DNA from: an uncultured Actinomycetes bacterium
GTDB lineage: Bacteria > Actinomycetota > Acidimicrobiia > Acidimicrobiales > Acidimicrobilacustridaceae
NCBI GenBank assembly: GCA_937927725.1
Contig: CALBSE010000023.1
Span: 1-64,000 of the forward strand
Length of the DNA: 64,000 bases
Direction of reading: 5' to 3'
A program made the translations under genes and the position numbers. This document shows positions 25,112 through 34,195 of this stretch, piece by piece; the first letter of the stretch is position 1, and each line of letters opens with the position of its first letter. A model generated the notes under the pieces. That model saw only the letters and a program-made list of their open reading frames with translations. It searched no databases and had not been told where the DNA came from.

Positions 25112-26617
25112 ATGACTGTTGTGGTGGCGATTGATGCCGGCACGACCGGGGTGCGGGCGATTGCGTTCAACCATCAGGGACTCCCCGTTGGTTCGAGTTA
25201 CCGGGAATTTACGCAGTACTTTCCGCAACCCGGATGGGTTGAACATGACCCTGACGAGATTTGGGCTGCGGTCCAGCTCGTCCTCGCCGAGTTGAAGACA
25301 GCGCTCGACGCCACGAGCGAAACCATTGCCGCCATCGGTATCACTGATCAGCGCGAAACGATCGTCGCCTGGGATCGATCCACAGGGACTCCCCGCCATC
25401 AAGCAATCGTGTGGCAGGACCGTCGCACCGCCGACTTTTGCGTGGAGCTCGAGTCAAACGGCGCTCTCGAACTTGTTCGATCGACCTCGGGCCTCGTCCT
25501 CGATCCGTACTTCTCCGGTACGAAAGCACACTGGCTCTTCAACGAAGGCGAAATAACACCTGATGCGTCGGTCGCTATCGGGACAATAGATTCATGGCTC
25601 ATCTGGAAACTGACCGACGGCGCGGTACATGCCACCGATGCCACGAACGCCAGCCGCACGATGTTGTTCGACATCCGAACTGGCGAATGGTCTGCAGAGT
25701 TATGCGAAGTACTCGAGGTTCCACGCCATGTACTCCCCGGGGTTGTTCCATCAAGTGGTCGCGTAGGCGTCACTGCATCGTCCTGCGCTCTCGGCGCTGG
25801 TATTCCAATCAGCGGAATCGCTGGCGATCAGCAAGCCTCTTTGTTTGGACAGGCGTGTTTCGAACCAGGCATGGCCAAGAACACCTATGGAACCGGCAGC
25901 TTCGTGCTCATGAATGTCGGCACAACGTGCCCTGACCCCGTCGACGGGCTACTCACCACCGTCGCTTGGTCGTTACCGACGAAATCGGGTGCTGCACAAC
26001 TCACCTACGCCTACGAAGGCGCAATCTTCGTCACAGGATCTGGCGTGCAATGGCTGCGCGACGGATTGCACGTCATCGAAAACTCCGATGAGGTCACCGC
26101 GCTTGCCGCATCGGTCGACAGTTCCGATGGCGTCGTCGTCGTTCCTGCGTTTGCCGGTCTCGGAAGCCCGTGGTGGGATCCCTACGCACGCGGAACAATT
26201 CTTGGAATTACCCGAGGAACAACCGCCGCCCATATTGCGCGAGCAATGCTTGAGTCAATCGCTTTTCAAACTCGCGATGTCGTTGATGCCATGTCGAACG
26301 CCGGCGGCCTCGAACTCCAATCATTACGAGCCGACGGCGGAGCAGCGAGCGTTTTCGTTCTGCAACTTCAAGCGGATCAACTTGGAGTACCGGTGCATCG
26401 GCCCATCGTGCCCGAGACCACCGCGCTCGGTGCCGCCTACCTCGCTGGCCTGGCCGAAGGAGTCTGGGACTCCCTCGATGACATCACCGCGAATTGGGCC
26501 GTCGATATCACTATCGAGCCATCGGCAGATCGCACGCTGGTTGGCCTTGACCATCAGCAATGGTTACGAGGGGTCGAGCGTTCTCGGGGTTGGGCCAAAG
26601 AAACACCCGACGTCTAA
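25112..26617 (+). CDS. glpK: Glycerol kinase
   Basis: FGGY-family kinase making sn-glycerol-3-phosphate from glycerol and ATP; 501 residues, the usual length. Motifs: VVAIDAGTTGVRAIAF, GITDQRETIVAWDRSTG and VWQDRRTAD (glycerol contacts Arg/Glu), IDSWLIWKLT, NTYGTGSFVLMNVG and the second FGGY signature around LRADGGAASVFVLQLQAD. GAGG precedes the ATG. A second, more divergent kinase is encoded at 49425. The product feeds the GlpD at 45878 and phospholipid synthesis. Confidence 0.95.
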   Translation: MTVVVAIDAGTTGVRAIAFNHQGLPVGSSYREFTQYFPQPGWVEHDPDEIWAAVQLVLAELKTALDATSETIAAIGITDQRETIVAWDRSTGTPRHQAIVWQDRRTADFCVELESNGALELVRSTSGLVLDPYFSGTKAHWLFNEGEITPDASVAIGTIDSWLIWKLTDGAVHATDATNASRTMLFDIRTGEWSAELCEVLEVPRHVLPGVVPSSGRVGVTASSCALGAGIPISGIAGDQQASLFGQACFEPGMAKNTYGTGSFVLMNVGTTCPDPVDGLLTTVAWSLPTKSGAAQLTYAYEGAIFVTGSGVQWLRDGLHVIENSDEVTALAASVDSSDGVVVVPAFAGLGSPWWDPYARGTILGITRGTTAAHIARAMLESIAFQTRDVVDAMSNAGGLELQSLRADGGAASVFVLQLQADQLGVPVHRPIVPETTALGAAYLAGLAEGVWDSLDDITANWAVDITIEPSADRTLVGLDHQQWLRGVERSRGWAKETPDV

Positions 26618-26624
26618 GAGCGGC

Positions 26625-27305
26625 TCAGCCCCTCGCTGATGGGTGGTGTTGGCGCGCTGCAACCGTTAACTCTCGAAACCTGGTGTCAACGATCCGAGCC
26701 AGAGCGGCCGCTTGCCTCCGTTCGCGAGCCCGGAACGATTCGCCGTTCCGGCCCATCACCAACGCTCGTCCAGCCGCCGGCAATGGGGCCCACACCATGT
26801 CGGAGGGTCCGACGTCGCCATCGGAAACACGGGCCGACGACTGGCTCCCTGCCACAAACGCAGCGATCCACGCCGCAGGCGGACCGTCACCAACTTCCGA
26901 AACGACGGAGCCATCGGCGAGGTCGAGAACAACCCCCCAATGAGCCCCAACGGTTCGAACGCCGTGGATACACAGTTCGTCGATTGCCGCCGATGGCGTC
27001 GGCGCTCCAACCAAAAGAGCTGCCGTCTCGAGTGCATCAACCCGTGGATCATGCAGCGCTTCGACGGCAGGTCGGATGCTCTCGATGTCGACCCCGTCGA
27101 CCTGATGGATCTCGGCCACCAAGAGTTCGACGAGCGCGCCGTCAGGAAGTTCGACGACGAGCTCATCGATCGCACGTCCGGCCCCACGCTCAAGAATGTC
27201 GATACCGGTCACATCGCCACCGACCGCGCCAATTCGACTCGCCAGTGCACCAAGCGCACCCGGACGATCAGGCATCCACACTCGAAGGATGTAGGTCTGA
27301 GTCAT
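26625..27305 (-). CDS. ACT-domain protein
   Basis: 226 residues. Residues 1-80 are an ACT domain (YILRVWMPDRPGALGALASR with the Gly of the ligand loop, then IGAVGGDVTGIDILERG). The C-terminal half has a GAF-like feel (VWAPLPAAGRALVMGRNGESF), which I hold loosely. Likely an amino-acid-responsive regulator; it sits downstream of an alanine-type aminotransferase on the same strand, 92 bases away. Its 3' end converges on the glycerol kinase stop with a 7-base gap. Confidence 0.75.
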   Translation of the reverse strand: MTQTYILRVWMPDRPGALGALASRIGAVGGDVTGIDILERGAGRAIDELVVELPDGALVELLVAEIHQVDGVDIESIRPAVEALHDPRVDALETAALLVGAPTPSAAIDELCIHGVRTVGAHWGVVLDLADGSVVSEVGDGPPAAWIAAFVAGSQSSARVSDGDVGPSDMVWAPLPAAGRALVMGRNGESFRARERRQAAALARIVDTRFRELTVAARQHHPSARG

Positions 27306-27397
27306 GCCCGAACCCTAAACATCGAGCATGAACGCCATGTTTCCGAGGCGCGACATCAGCGAGAACTCCGCCGACCGCACTGCAAGAGTGTGAGTAC

Positions 27398-28579
27398 TTA
27401 CTGACCGTCGAGGCGGGTGAGCGCCCGGCGGAGATTACGCACGGCCTGCTGGGTTCGCTGCTCGTTTTCGATGAGTGCAAATCGAACAAACCCTTCGCCC
27501 CCAGGTCCGAAACCGACGCCCGGCGACACCGCAACGTTGGCTTCTTTGACGAGGTACGACGCGAACTCAATCGACTTCATATCGGAGTACTGCTCGGGGA
27601 TAGGCGCCCACACAAACATCGTGCCCTTCGGAGGTTCGATATCCCAGCCAATGCGCTTGAGTCCGTCACACAAATAGTCGCGACGCGATTGGTAAATCTC
27701 GTTGACTTCGATCGGGAAATCGGCGGCCTCGTTGAGCGTGACCGTTGCGGCAATCTGAATGGGCTGGAACGTGCCGTAATCGAGATAGCTCTTGAATTTC
27801 GCCAATGCAGCTACAACATCGGCGCGACCGAGCATGAATGCAACGCGCCAACCAGCCATCGAGAACGACTTCGTCATTGAGTAGAGCTCTACGGCAACTT
27901 CTTTGGCACCTTCCGCCTGGAGAATTGACGGCGGGCGATAGCCATCGAAACCGATATCGGCGTAGGCATTGTCGTGGACCACAACGACATCGTGCTCACG
28001 AGCGAAGTCGACGACCTTTTGCATGAACTCGAGATCGACACAGGTGGTCGTCGGGTTATGCGGGAACGACATGACAATGACGCGCGGCTTGGGCCAGGAG
28101 TATTCCCACTGCTCACGCAGATTGTCGAAGAAGTCCTGACCCGTTCCGAGGGGAACCTCGCGAATATCGGCGCCGGCGAACAGCGGACCGAAAATGTGGA
28201 TCGGATACGAGGGCGACGGCACAAGCGCAGCATCGCCAGGTTGCAACAGTGTCCACATGAGATGCGAGAAGCCCTCTTTGGCACCGATGGTGCTGATGAC
28301 TTCCGTATCGGGATCGAGCGTGACCCCAAACCGATGCTGGTAGTAGCCGGCGATTGCCTCTCGAAGCTTCGGAATGCCACGGCTTGCCGAGTAACGGTGA
28401 TTTCGAGAATTGTGCGCCGCCTCGGCCAACTTCTCAACGGCAATATCAGGAGACGGAAGGTCGGGGTTGCCGAAGCCGAGGTCGATGACGTCCTGACCGG
28501 CGCGACGTGCCTCGATCTTCAGCGAATCGATAATCGTGAAGACATACGGCGGCAGCGAAGTAATTCGGCGGAACTCCAT
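27398..28579 (-). CDS. PLP-dependent aminotransferase (AlaC-like)
   Basis: Class I/II aminotransferase of 393 residues. The start MEFRRITSLPPYVFTIID, VIDLGFGNPDLPSP, FPHNPTTTCVD and VVHDNAYADIGF are characteristic of the AlaC/YfdZ alanine transaminase group; the PLP lysine is Lys237 in YSMTKSFSMAGWR and the C-terminal Arg is in GFVRFALIENEQR. It likely interconverts alanine/pyruvate with glutamate/2-oxoglutarate. ATG 28579 lies 10 bases after the ROK kinase stop. Confidence 0.9.
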   Translation of the reverse strand: MEFRRITSLPPYVFTIIDSLKIEARRAGQDVIDLGFGNPDLPSPDIAVEKLAEAAHNSRNHRYSASRGIPKLREAIAGYYQHRFGVTLDPDTEVISTIGAKEGFSHLMWTLLQPGDAALVPSPSYPIHIFGPLFAGADIREVPLGTGQDFFDNLREQWEYSWPKPRVIVMSFPHNPTTTCVDLEFMQKVVDFAREHDVVVVHDNAYADIGFDGYRPPSILQAEGAKEVAVELYSMTKSFSMAGWRVAFMLGRADVVAALAKFKSYLDYGTFQPIQIAATVTLNEAADFPIEVNEIYQSRRDYLCDGLKRIGWDIEPPKGTMFVWAPIPEQYSDMKSIEFASYLVKEANVAVSPGVGFGPGGEGFVRFALIENEQRTQQAVRNLRRALTRLDGQ

Positions 28580-28589
28580 TTCGGCGAGG

Positions 28590-29489
28590 TTAGTGGAGCA
28601 GCGCGGCGCCAATGGCACCCGCCAAAGGCCCCGATTGGGCCACCTCAATGCGAGTACGACGCCGAGAACGCCCGCCAAGAACCTCCTCAACGAAGAGTTG
28701 CCGCGTCCGATTGAGATACAGGTCCGACACCGAAACCAGTCCCCCGCCGATCACAAAGAGTTCGGGATCAAGCACATCGGCCAAGTTCGCCAATCCCCGT
28801 GCCAGCCATTCCGCGAAATCCGCCCAGACGGCAAGAGCGTCGTCGTTTCCGGCACGAGCGAGGCCCACGAGATGTTCACCTGTGATCGGTTGTCCGTCGG
28901 GAGCACTGACGAGACCCCGTTGCTGCGCCAACCACACCAATCCGGCCCCTGACGCGTATCGCTCCCAACACCCGTGCCGACCGCACACACAAAGCGGTCC
29001 CGAAGGATCGACGCACATATGACCGGGTTCACCGGCGAAGCCGTGCGCGCCGCGACGGACGGCACCGCCAATCGCGACTCCCCCACCGATTCCTGTTCCA
29101 AGAGTGATGACGACGACGTCATCAACACCACGCGCGGCGCCATAGGACATCTCGGCAATCAGCGCACACGTCGCATCGTTATCAATGCGTACCGACGCTT
29201 CGAGCTCGCGCGCAACCAAATCGCGTACAGGGACGTCGATCATGCACTGAAGATTTGGCGCGGCGCGTAAGACATCGCCGTCTTCGACCAACCCAGCGAG
29301 ACCGATACCGAGCTGGCCTTCGACGCCGCAGCGTCGAGCAAGCTCGATGAGTTCAGCGATAACGCCTTCGGGGTTCAACGGAGTCGGAACGAGATGCTGG
29401 ACAAGAACCTCGGTCGGACGCAACCGATCCACGGCGACTGCGAGCATCTTCGTGCCGCCAACATCGATTCCAACCAACCGTTCATTCAC
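28590..29489 (-). CDS. ROK-family glucokinase
   Basis: 299-residue sugar kinase. It starts MNERLVGIDVGGTKMLAVAV (phosphate loop); the catalytic Asp lies in RIDNDATCALIAE; GTGIGGGVAIGG and the ROK zinc motif GEPGHMCVDPSGPLCVCGRHGCWE follow, then LFVIGGGLVSV. Unlike the other ROK gene at 16380-17249 it has a normal ATG start. Most likely glucokinase. It sits between the release-factor-like gene and the aminotransferase in one minus-strand run. Confidence 0.9.
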   Translation of the reverse strand: MNERLVGIDVGGTKMLAVAVDRLRPTEVLVQHLVPTPLNPEGVIAELIELARRCGVEGQLGIGLAGLVEDGDVLRAAPNLQCMIDVPVRDLVARELEASVRIDNDATCALIAEMSYGAARGVDDVVVITLGTGIGGGVAIGGAVRRGAHGFAGEPGHMCVDPSGPLCVCGRHGCWERYASGAGLVWLAQQRGLVSAPDGQPITGEHLVGLARAGNDDALAVWADFAEWLARGLANLADVLDPELFVIGGGLVSVSDLYLNRTRQLFVEEVLGGRSRRRTRIEVAQSGPLAGAIGAALLH

Positions 29490-29546
29490 AGGTGAATGAT
29501 TAGCCCATCGGAGCAGCGCTGTTGGAGTTCCTCGTTGAAGATGGGC

Positions 29547-30665
29547 TCAGTAGCGAAGGAGCGCACCAATACGGCCATGTACGTCAAGGTCGGCGTTCGC
29601 TTCACACGTGACGACATGAGCCCCTTCAAGGAGTGCGGCGTCAACCGCGTCACTCACCACGTCGTCGACCCGCTCCATCTCCTGACCATCGACTGGACAC
29701 TTGGGGCCTCTCACCGCAAGAGCTCCACACGCACACGACCAACCCGATTCCTCAAAACCATTGGAGACGAGGAGCGTGGCGACCCGCCGTTCGTTCAACG
29801 CTCCGAGTACAGGACCAAGTCCTGCGGTGCCCTTCTTGCCAGTTCCGATCGCATCACGAAGTTTCGTGACGGCCTCTTGTTCACGTTCCATCTCCACGAC
29901 ACGCTCGATTTCAACCGCCGCCTTGGCGATGTCGGTCTCATTTGCACCGACCGCAACATGAATCCGGGGCGCCAGCCGTTCACGAAGATAGGGATGCAAC
30001 TCATGTTCCACCGCGGCGTAGACCTCGTCAGTGGCTCCGATGCTCAAACGTCCGAAACCACGCTCTTGAAAGAGACGAAACACCGTTTCGGTTGAGTGAC
30101 GGAAATGTTGATGCGCGAGTTCATCGATGTGGTGTTGCTCACGCTCTCGTGAGCCCCGACTCGCATCATCGCGGCGGTCGTACTCACGCGGAAGAGCTTC
30201 GAAAAGTTCTGTCCGCTCGATGACTTCACCGAATTGGAAGATGAACATACGCGCCCGTTGCCGATCGACGAGCAGCACACCAAGTGGCTCTAGGGCATGA
30301 ACGATCGCCTCGAGCGGCGCAACGACCGGAGAATGATTCACCGAAAGTCGATTCGCAACCGCGACAGGAAGACGAATCACTTTCCAATATTTTTTTTCTG
30401 CGCACGAAAACATGGCAAGCCCTCTGACGCCATGGCGATCAAGTTGCTGTGCGACGTAGTCAGACATGAGCGCAAAATCGGCATCAAAGTTTTGGCCAGG
30501 ATGCGATGCGAGCAACTGCTTCTTCAACGACGCAAGTTCGAGCTGGTAATCCTTTGGCCGAATTTGTCGGCGACCATCAACATCGAGGTAACAACTCACA
30601 ACGGGTGTGTCGGCGCTCTTAAAACCCGCCAAATCCTTGATCGTTGCCTCAGTGATCACGGTCAT
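29547..30665 (-). CDS. Bacterial archaeo-eukaryotic release-factor-like protein (baeRF/Vms1 type)
   Basis: 372 residues with the layout of eRF1-like proteins in bacteria: N-terminal alpha/beta domain starting PVVSCYLDVDGR, a central RNase-H-like domain (LLVDRQRARMFIFQFG through RLSIGATDEV), and a C-terminal L7Ae-like region (RVATLLVSNG) interrupted by a zinc-ribbon-like SWSCACGALAVRGPKCPVDG. Members of the wider group are proposed to act on stalled ribosomes or peptidyl-tRNA. I see no GGQ tripeptide, so classic peptide release is unlikely. Start ATG 30665 (MTVITEATIKDL). Confidence 0.75.
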   Translation of the reverse strand: MTVITEATIKDLAGFKSADTPVVSCYLDVDGRRQIRPKDYQLELASLKKQLLASHPGQNFDADFALMSDYVAQQLDRHGVRGLAMFSCAEKKYWKVIRLPVAVANRLSVNHSPVVAPLEAIVHALEPLGVLLVDRQRARMFIFQFGEVIERTELFEALPREYDRRDDASRGSREREQHHIDELAHQHFRHSTETVFRLFQERGFGRLSIGATDEVYAAVEHELHPYLRERLAPRIHVAVGANETDIAKAAVEIERVVEMEREQEAVTKLRDAIGTGKKGTAGLGPVLGALNERRVATLLVSNGFEESGWSCACGALAVRGPKCPVDGQEMERVDDVVSDAVDAALLEGAHVVTCEANADLDVHGRIGALLRY

Positions 30666-30725
30666 GGAGCCTCCTCAGTTGTCGAACTACTTCAACTGAG
30701 CGTATGCCTCTGACTCACGCCGCGC

Positions 30726-30944
30726 TCAGGAACTTTCGTCAGTTTCCTCGGAACCGATCGTCATGTCGTTGACGACATTGGCGGCCACTCGTTGCGCTTG
30801 TTGCGCAATGACAGACACCAGTCCGACAACCCGTTCGGTTGCAGAAGGGTCATCAAGTAGTGCTTCAGCGGCGTCGAGAAACGACCGACCCGCTGCGATG
30901 AGCTCGCGGGCTGCTGCCCGCATCGCGTCTTCGTCGGGCGCCAT
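30726..30944 (-). CDS. Small helical protein of unknown function
   Basis: 72 residues, almost entirely alpha-helical (Ala/Glu-rich MRAAARELIAAGRSFLDAAE, then VVGLVSVIAQQAQRVAANVV) with an acidic C-terminus. No known domain. It begins 11 bases after the SRPBCC gene stop, and keeps the strand and codon pattern of its neighbours, so it is likely real and co-transcribed. Confidence 0.6.
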   Translation of the reverse strand: MAPDEDAMRAAARELIAAGRSFLDAAEALLDDPSATERVVGLVSVIAQQAQRVAANVVNDMTIGSEETDESS

Positions 30945-30955
30945 CGACCGGAGCG

Positions 30956-31420
30956 TCAGTCGTCGTCGCTCGGACGAGGCGAACCTTCGACCCGAGCTTT
31001 GAGCTCTCCGAGAGCGGTCTTGATGATGCGGCCTTCGGCGCGGCGCTTCACGAAACCCGGAATCGGGTAGACCAAATCGATGGCGAGTTCGTACACAACG
31101 TCGGTGGCAGCACCGTCTTCGGCGGCGGTGAGCACATAGGCACCATCGAGTTCACGGGGGAGATCGCCTTCGACAAGTTCCCAGCCCAAACGATTCGGCG
31201 CTGCGGCGTAGTCGTAGCGGAGCTGATAGGTGGTGCTACGGCCCATGGCCGCGGCACGGAACTCAACCACAATTGCGCGGCCATCGGCATCAGTCTCGAC
31301 AACGGTGACCTCTTTGAGATCGCCGGCCCACTCGGGATACGACGTGAAATCGACCAACGTTGCGAAACAACGCTCAACCGATGCTGCAATTCGGATCTGC
31401 TCTTTGGCCTGTTCGGACAT
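30956..31420 (-). CDS. SRPBCC (START-like) ligand-binding protein
   Basis: 154 residues of the polyketide-cyclase/START-like helix-grip fold: N-terminal IRIAASVERCFATLVDFTSY with the typical PEWAGDLKEV, a long beta-sheet, and a C-terminal helix ending in a charged tail. This family binds lipids or hydrophobic ligands in the cytoplasm. Found between a membrane protein with a mannosyltransferase upstream and a small helical protein, which fits a lipid-related role by inference. Confidence 0.83.
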   Translation of the reverse strand: MSEQAKEQIRIAASVERCFATLVDFTSYPEWAGDLKEVTVVETDADGRAIVVEFRAAAMGRSTTYQLRYDYAAAPNRLGWELVEGDLPRELDGAYVLTAAEDGAATDVVYELAIDLVYPIPGFVKRRAEGRIIKTALGELKARVEGSPRPSDDD

Positions 31421-31440
31421 GTCCGTACCCTACTCCGCCC

Positions 31441-31998
31441 CTACTCGGCGTTGTCTGCTGGCTTCTTTGGCGCCGACTGTTTGTGGACACGCCGAGCCTC
31501 CTCGCGACGACCGGCGCGACTGAGCTCTGGCGTGCGTTGTGGGAACGTGCCGTATGCCGCGACCCATAACCCTGTGAAGCCAAGTGCCCACATCGGCGCG
31601 AGTACTCCGAACGCCAGGCCCGTATAGAGGTGGAGCGACGCAACAACAATCGAAACCACCACTTGCACCGCTAGGGAAATCATAAGGATTGCTTGCACGC
31701 GTTTCGGCGCAGATCCCGATGCAAAGAAGAGACCGCCAATTCCAATCTCTTCGGTCCGGCTTCGGTCGATGGCCCGAAAAAATGCGAGTCCAAAAACGAC
31801 CATTCCGACAAAGAACTCAATGAGCGAAACCGCGACATACGCGCCGGTAAGGGCCCCCTGAAAAATCGATGCGACAAGCCCGAGCAGAACGAATACCACC
31901 GTACCGACAACAGTTGCTCGGAGGATGCCGGTACCGGCAATCACGGGCGGCGATGCTGGCTTGCTCGGAGCACCATCAAAGTTATTTTCGTCAGTCAC
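31441..31998 (-). CDS. Four-helix membrane protein of unknown function
   Basis: 185 residues with about four hydrophobic segments (around 24-47, 55-75, 100-120, 126-148), a short acidic N-terminus and a basic Lys/Arg-rich C-terminus. No domain recognised. GTG 31998 is separated from the mannosyltransferase stop by a single base, so the two are translationally linked; it may assist that glycosyltransferase or export, but this is only positional. Confidence 0.75.
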   Translation of the reverse strand: MTDENNFDGAPSKPASPPVIAGTGILRATVVGTVVFVLLGLVASIFQGALTGAYVAVSLIEFFVGMVVFGLAFFRAIDRSRTEEIGIGGLFFASGSAPKRVQAILMISLAVQVVVSIVVASLHLYTGLAFGVLAPMWALGFTGLWVAAYGTFPQRTPELSRAGRREEARRVHKQSAPKKPADNAE

Positions 31999-31999
31999 G

Positions 32000-33124
32000 T
32001 CAGGACCCGATCCGTTCCAGTTCTTGGTGGAGCAATGTTGCCAGCCGATCGTGCGTGAACTCGGCACTGGATCGATCGCGACCAGCATCACCCAACTTCT
32101 GGCGAAGCGCGCCATCGTTGAGAAGTCCGTCGATTGCCTTCACCACAGATGCGACATCTCGGGGCTGTTCGATGACGATGCCGGTTTGGCCATTGGCCAC
32201 GGCTTCGGCGGAACCGCCACTGCGACCGGCGACAACCGGCACCCCGCAGGCTGCGGCTTCAAGAAACACAATGCCGAAACCTTCTTGTTCGAGTCCGGCC
32301 CAACGATTTCGGCACAACATTGCAAAGACGTCGGCAGAACCCAAAAGAGGAACAAGATCCGCGTCATCGACGCGCCCCAGAAATCGGACCGGCGCGCCTC
32401 GGTGCTTCGCGCGTCGTTCGAGCCGCGAACGATCGCGACCTGAACCAGCAATTGCAACCTGCAGCGTGGGCCATCGCTTGGCTAACTCACTACTTGCATC
32501 AATAAGAACGTCGAAACCCTTACGAGGAACAAGACGGCTCATGCCCAAAATCAGAGGTGCATCGGGATCAAAACCAAGACGATTCCGAACGCCGATACGT
32601 TCGAGTTCTCCTACAGGAACGAAACGGTTCGTATCGACCCCAGGCGGGAGGATGATCGTCGGAAGATCGATGCGCGCGCATCGATGAGCTTCCGCCGCCG
32701 GATAACCGCCAGCGGCCACGATGACCTCGGAGCCCCGCAGGACACGCCGCAACGCCGACGCCGCGATTGGAAGACGACCCGGAACGGTGACTTCCGCCCC
32801 ATGCACGACGACGCCATAGGGACGTTCCAGCCAGGGTCCGAGTATTCCAAGCGGCACGGCCGGATCGAGCAGAACAAGATCGACGTCGAGCTCGGCCGCG
32901 AGGCGATCGATGCGTCGGGCTAGTGCTCGCGTCGGCAGCAGCACTTTGGAAGAATCGCGTTCAATTCGAATTGGTTGTTGCGCGTCGAATGATTTCGCTT
33001 CGCGATACGGCGTCGTGAGCACGGTCGTCGATTCGGGCGGAAGCCGACGCCACAACTCCCACAAATAGTTCTGAATACCGCCAACCTTCGGCGGGAAATC
33101 GTTCGTGACAAGAAGATGCTTCAT
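32000..33124 (-). CDS. GT4 mannosyltransferase, PimB'-like
   Basis: 374 residues. It starts MKHLLVTNDFPPKVGGIQNY, the classic GT4/PimB' opening; LVLLDPAVPLGILGP, VVHGAEVTVPGR, ILPPGVDTNRFVP and the nucleotide-sugar site EQEGFGIVFLEAAACGVPVV follow. Best matches memory of the GDP-mannose-dependent phosphatidylinositol monomannoside alpha-1,6-mannosyltransferase. That fits the polyprenol-P-mannose synthase and inositol phosphatase elsewhere in the window. ATGA overlap with queG. Confidence 0.85.
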   Translation of the reverse strand: MKHLLVTNDFPPKVGGIQNYLWELWRRLPPESTTVLTTPYREAKSFDAQQPIRIERDSSKVLLPTRALARRIDRLAAELDVDLVLLDPAVPLGILGPWLERPYGVVVHGAEVTVPGRLPIAASALRRVLRGSEVIVAAGGYPAAEAHRCARIDLPTIILPPGVDTNRFVPVGELERIGVRNRLGFDPDAPLILGMSRLVPRKGFDVLIDASSELAKRWPTLQVAIAGSGRDRSRLERRAKHRGAPVRFLGRVDDADLVPLLGSADVFAMLCRNRWAGLEQEGFGIVFLEAAACGVPVVAGRSGGSAEAVANGQTGIVIEQPRDVASVVKAIDGLLNDGALRQKLGDAGRDRSSAEFTHDRLATLLHQELERIGS

Positions 33125-34170
33125 GTTCGCACCTGTGCTCGTTCGTCGAGCCGGCGCAGCGCCCATTGCGCATGTTCCTGCAGCATCTCGTCGTCAGCGC
33201 CATTCGCGGCAAACCGTTCGATCTCTGATCGAACGTCAATTGATTCCGGGTCGGCCGAATTCCCAAGCGCAAGCAACGCATTGCGACGCAAGTACCGGGG
33301 ATCGCGGCGCGGGATATACCAACGCCCAAGTTGCGAGAGAAGTTCATCGTCTTCGGCCTGCAGCATCCACAACAGATCAACCCATGACGACGACGCATCG
33401 ATGGGTTCTTTCGCTTGCGGACTACGCCGCGCCGGAGGACACACTTCCTGGCACTCATCGCATCCATAGATGCGATCGCCGAGCGCTTCACGAAATTCCA
33501 ACGGGAATGTGCCTTCTGCCTGAACTAACCAGGCGAGACATCGGCGAGCATCAACCACGCCGGGAGCAACGATTGCTGCGGTCGGACAACCATCAAGGCA
33601 GCGTCGACAGATTCCACACCCATCGGGCACGGGTTCGGAAGGCGAAAGATCCGCGTCTGTAACGATTGAGCCGAGAACAACCCAACTTCCGTAACCGGGC
33701 ACGAGGAGGTTGGCGTTATGACCAAACCACCCCAACCCAGCGCGCTGCGCAGCGGCGCGGTCAACAAGCGCATTGTCATCGAGAACCACGCGAGTGCGAT
33801 GACCACCTGCCTCAAGAACGGCGGCGACTTCTTCAAGCGCCGAACGCAATGTGCCGTAGTGATCAGTAATCGCATAACGAGCGACGCGTCCCGCCGGACC
33901 TTCGAATGAGGATTCGCTCACCGAACCAGCGGCATAGGGCAATGCGCCGACGACAATGGTTCGGGCCCCGTCAAGGATTCGCGCCGGATCAGTTGAACGC
34001 GCCGGATCGCGATAGGTAAATGCCATGCCTCCGTGGAGGCCCTTGGCTTTACGGGTCTCGAGAGCTTCTCGGGTAGCAACAAAGGGTTCGACCGCCGCGA
34101 CACCGAGAGCCACGAGTCCGGCACGCTGGGCCGCTTCGTTGAGTTCGTCGACGAGGCCGGGCGCGTTCAC
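33121..34170 (-). CDS. queG: Epoxyqueuosine reductase QueG
   Basis: Cobalamin- and Fe-S-dependent enzyme reducing epoxyqueuosine to queuosine in tRNA; 349 residues from GTG 34170. Residues 130-160 carry the cobalamin/active-site stretch VLDDNALVDRAA and GLGWFGHNANL. Two [4Fe-4S] sets follow: CGICRRCLDGCP (Cys185, 188, 191, 195) and CDECQEVCP (Cys237, 240, 244), then a C-terminal HEAT-like helical region (LRRNALLALGN). The longer upstream frame overlaps the Cys-rich mini-gene and is rejected. Confidence 0.93.
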   Translation of the reverse strand: MNAPGLVDELNEAAQRAGLVALGVAAVEPFVATREALETRKAKGLHGGMAFTYRDPARSTDPARILDGARTIVVGALPYAAGSVSESSFEGPAGRVARYAITDHYGTLRSALEEVAAVLEAGGHRTRVVLDDNALVDRAAAQRAGLGWFGHNANLLVPGYGSWVVLGSIVTDADLSPSEPVPDGCGICRRCLDGCPTAAIVAPGVVDARRCLAWLVQAEGTFPLEFREALGDRIYGCDECQEVCPPARRSPQAKEPIDASSSWVDLLWMLQAEDDELLSQLGRWYIPRRDPRYLRRNALLALGNSADPESIDVRSEIERFAANGADDEMLQEHAQWALRRLDERAQVRT

Positions 34171-34195
34171 GCCCCCATTGTCACAGGTGAAGTGA

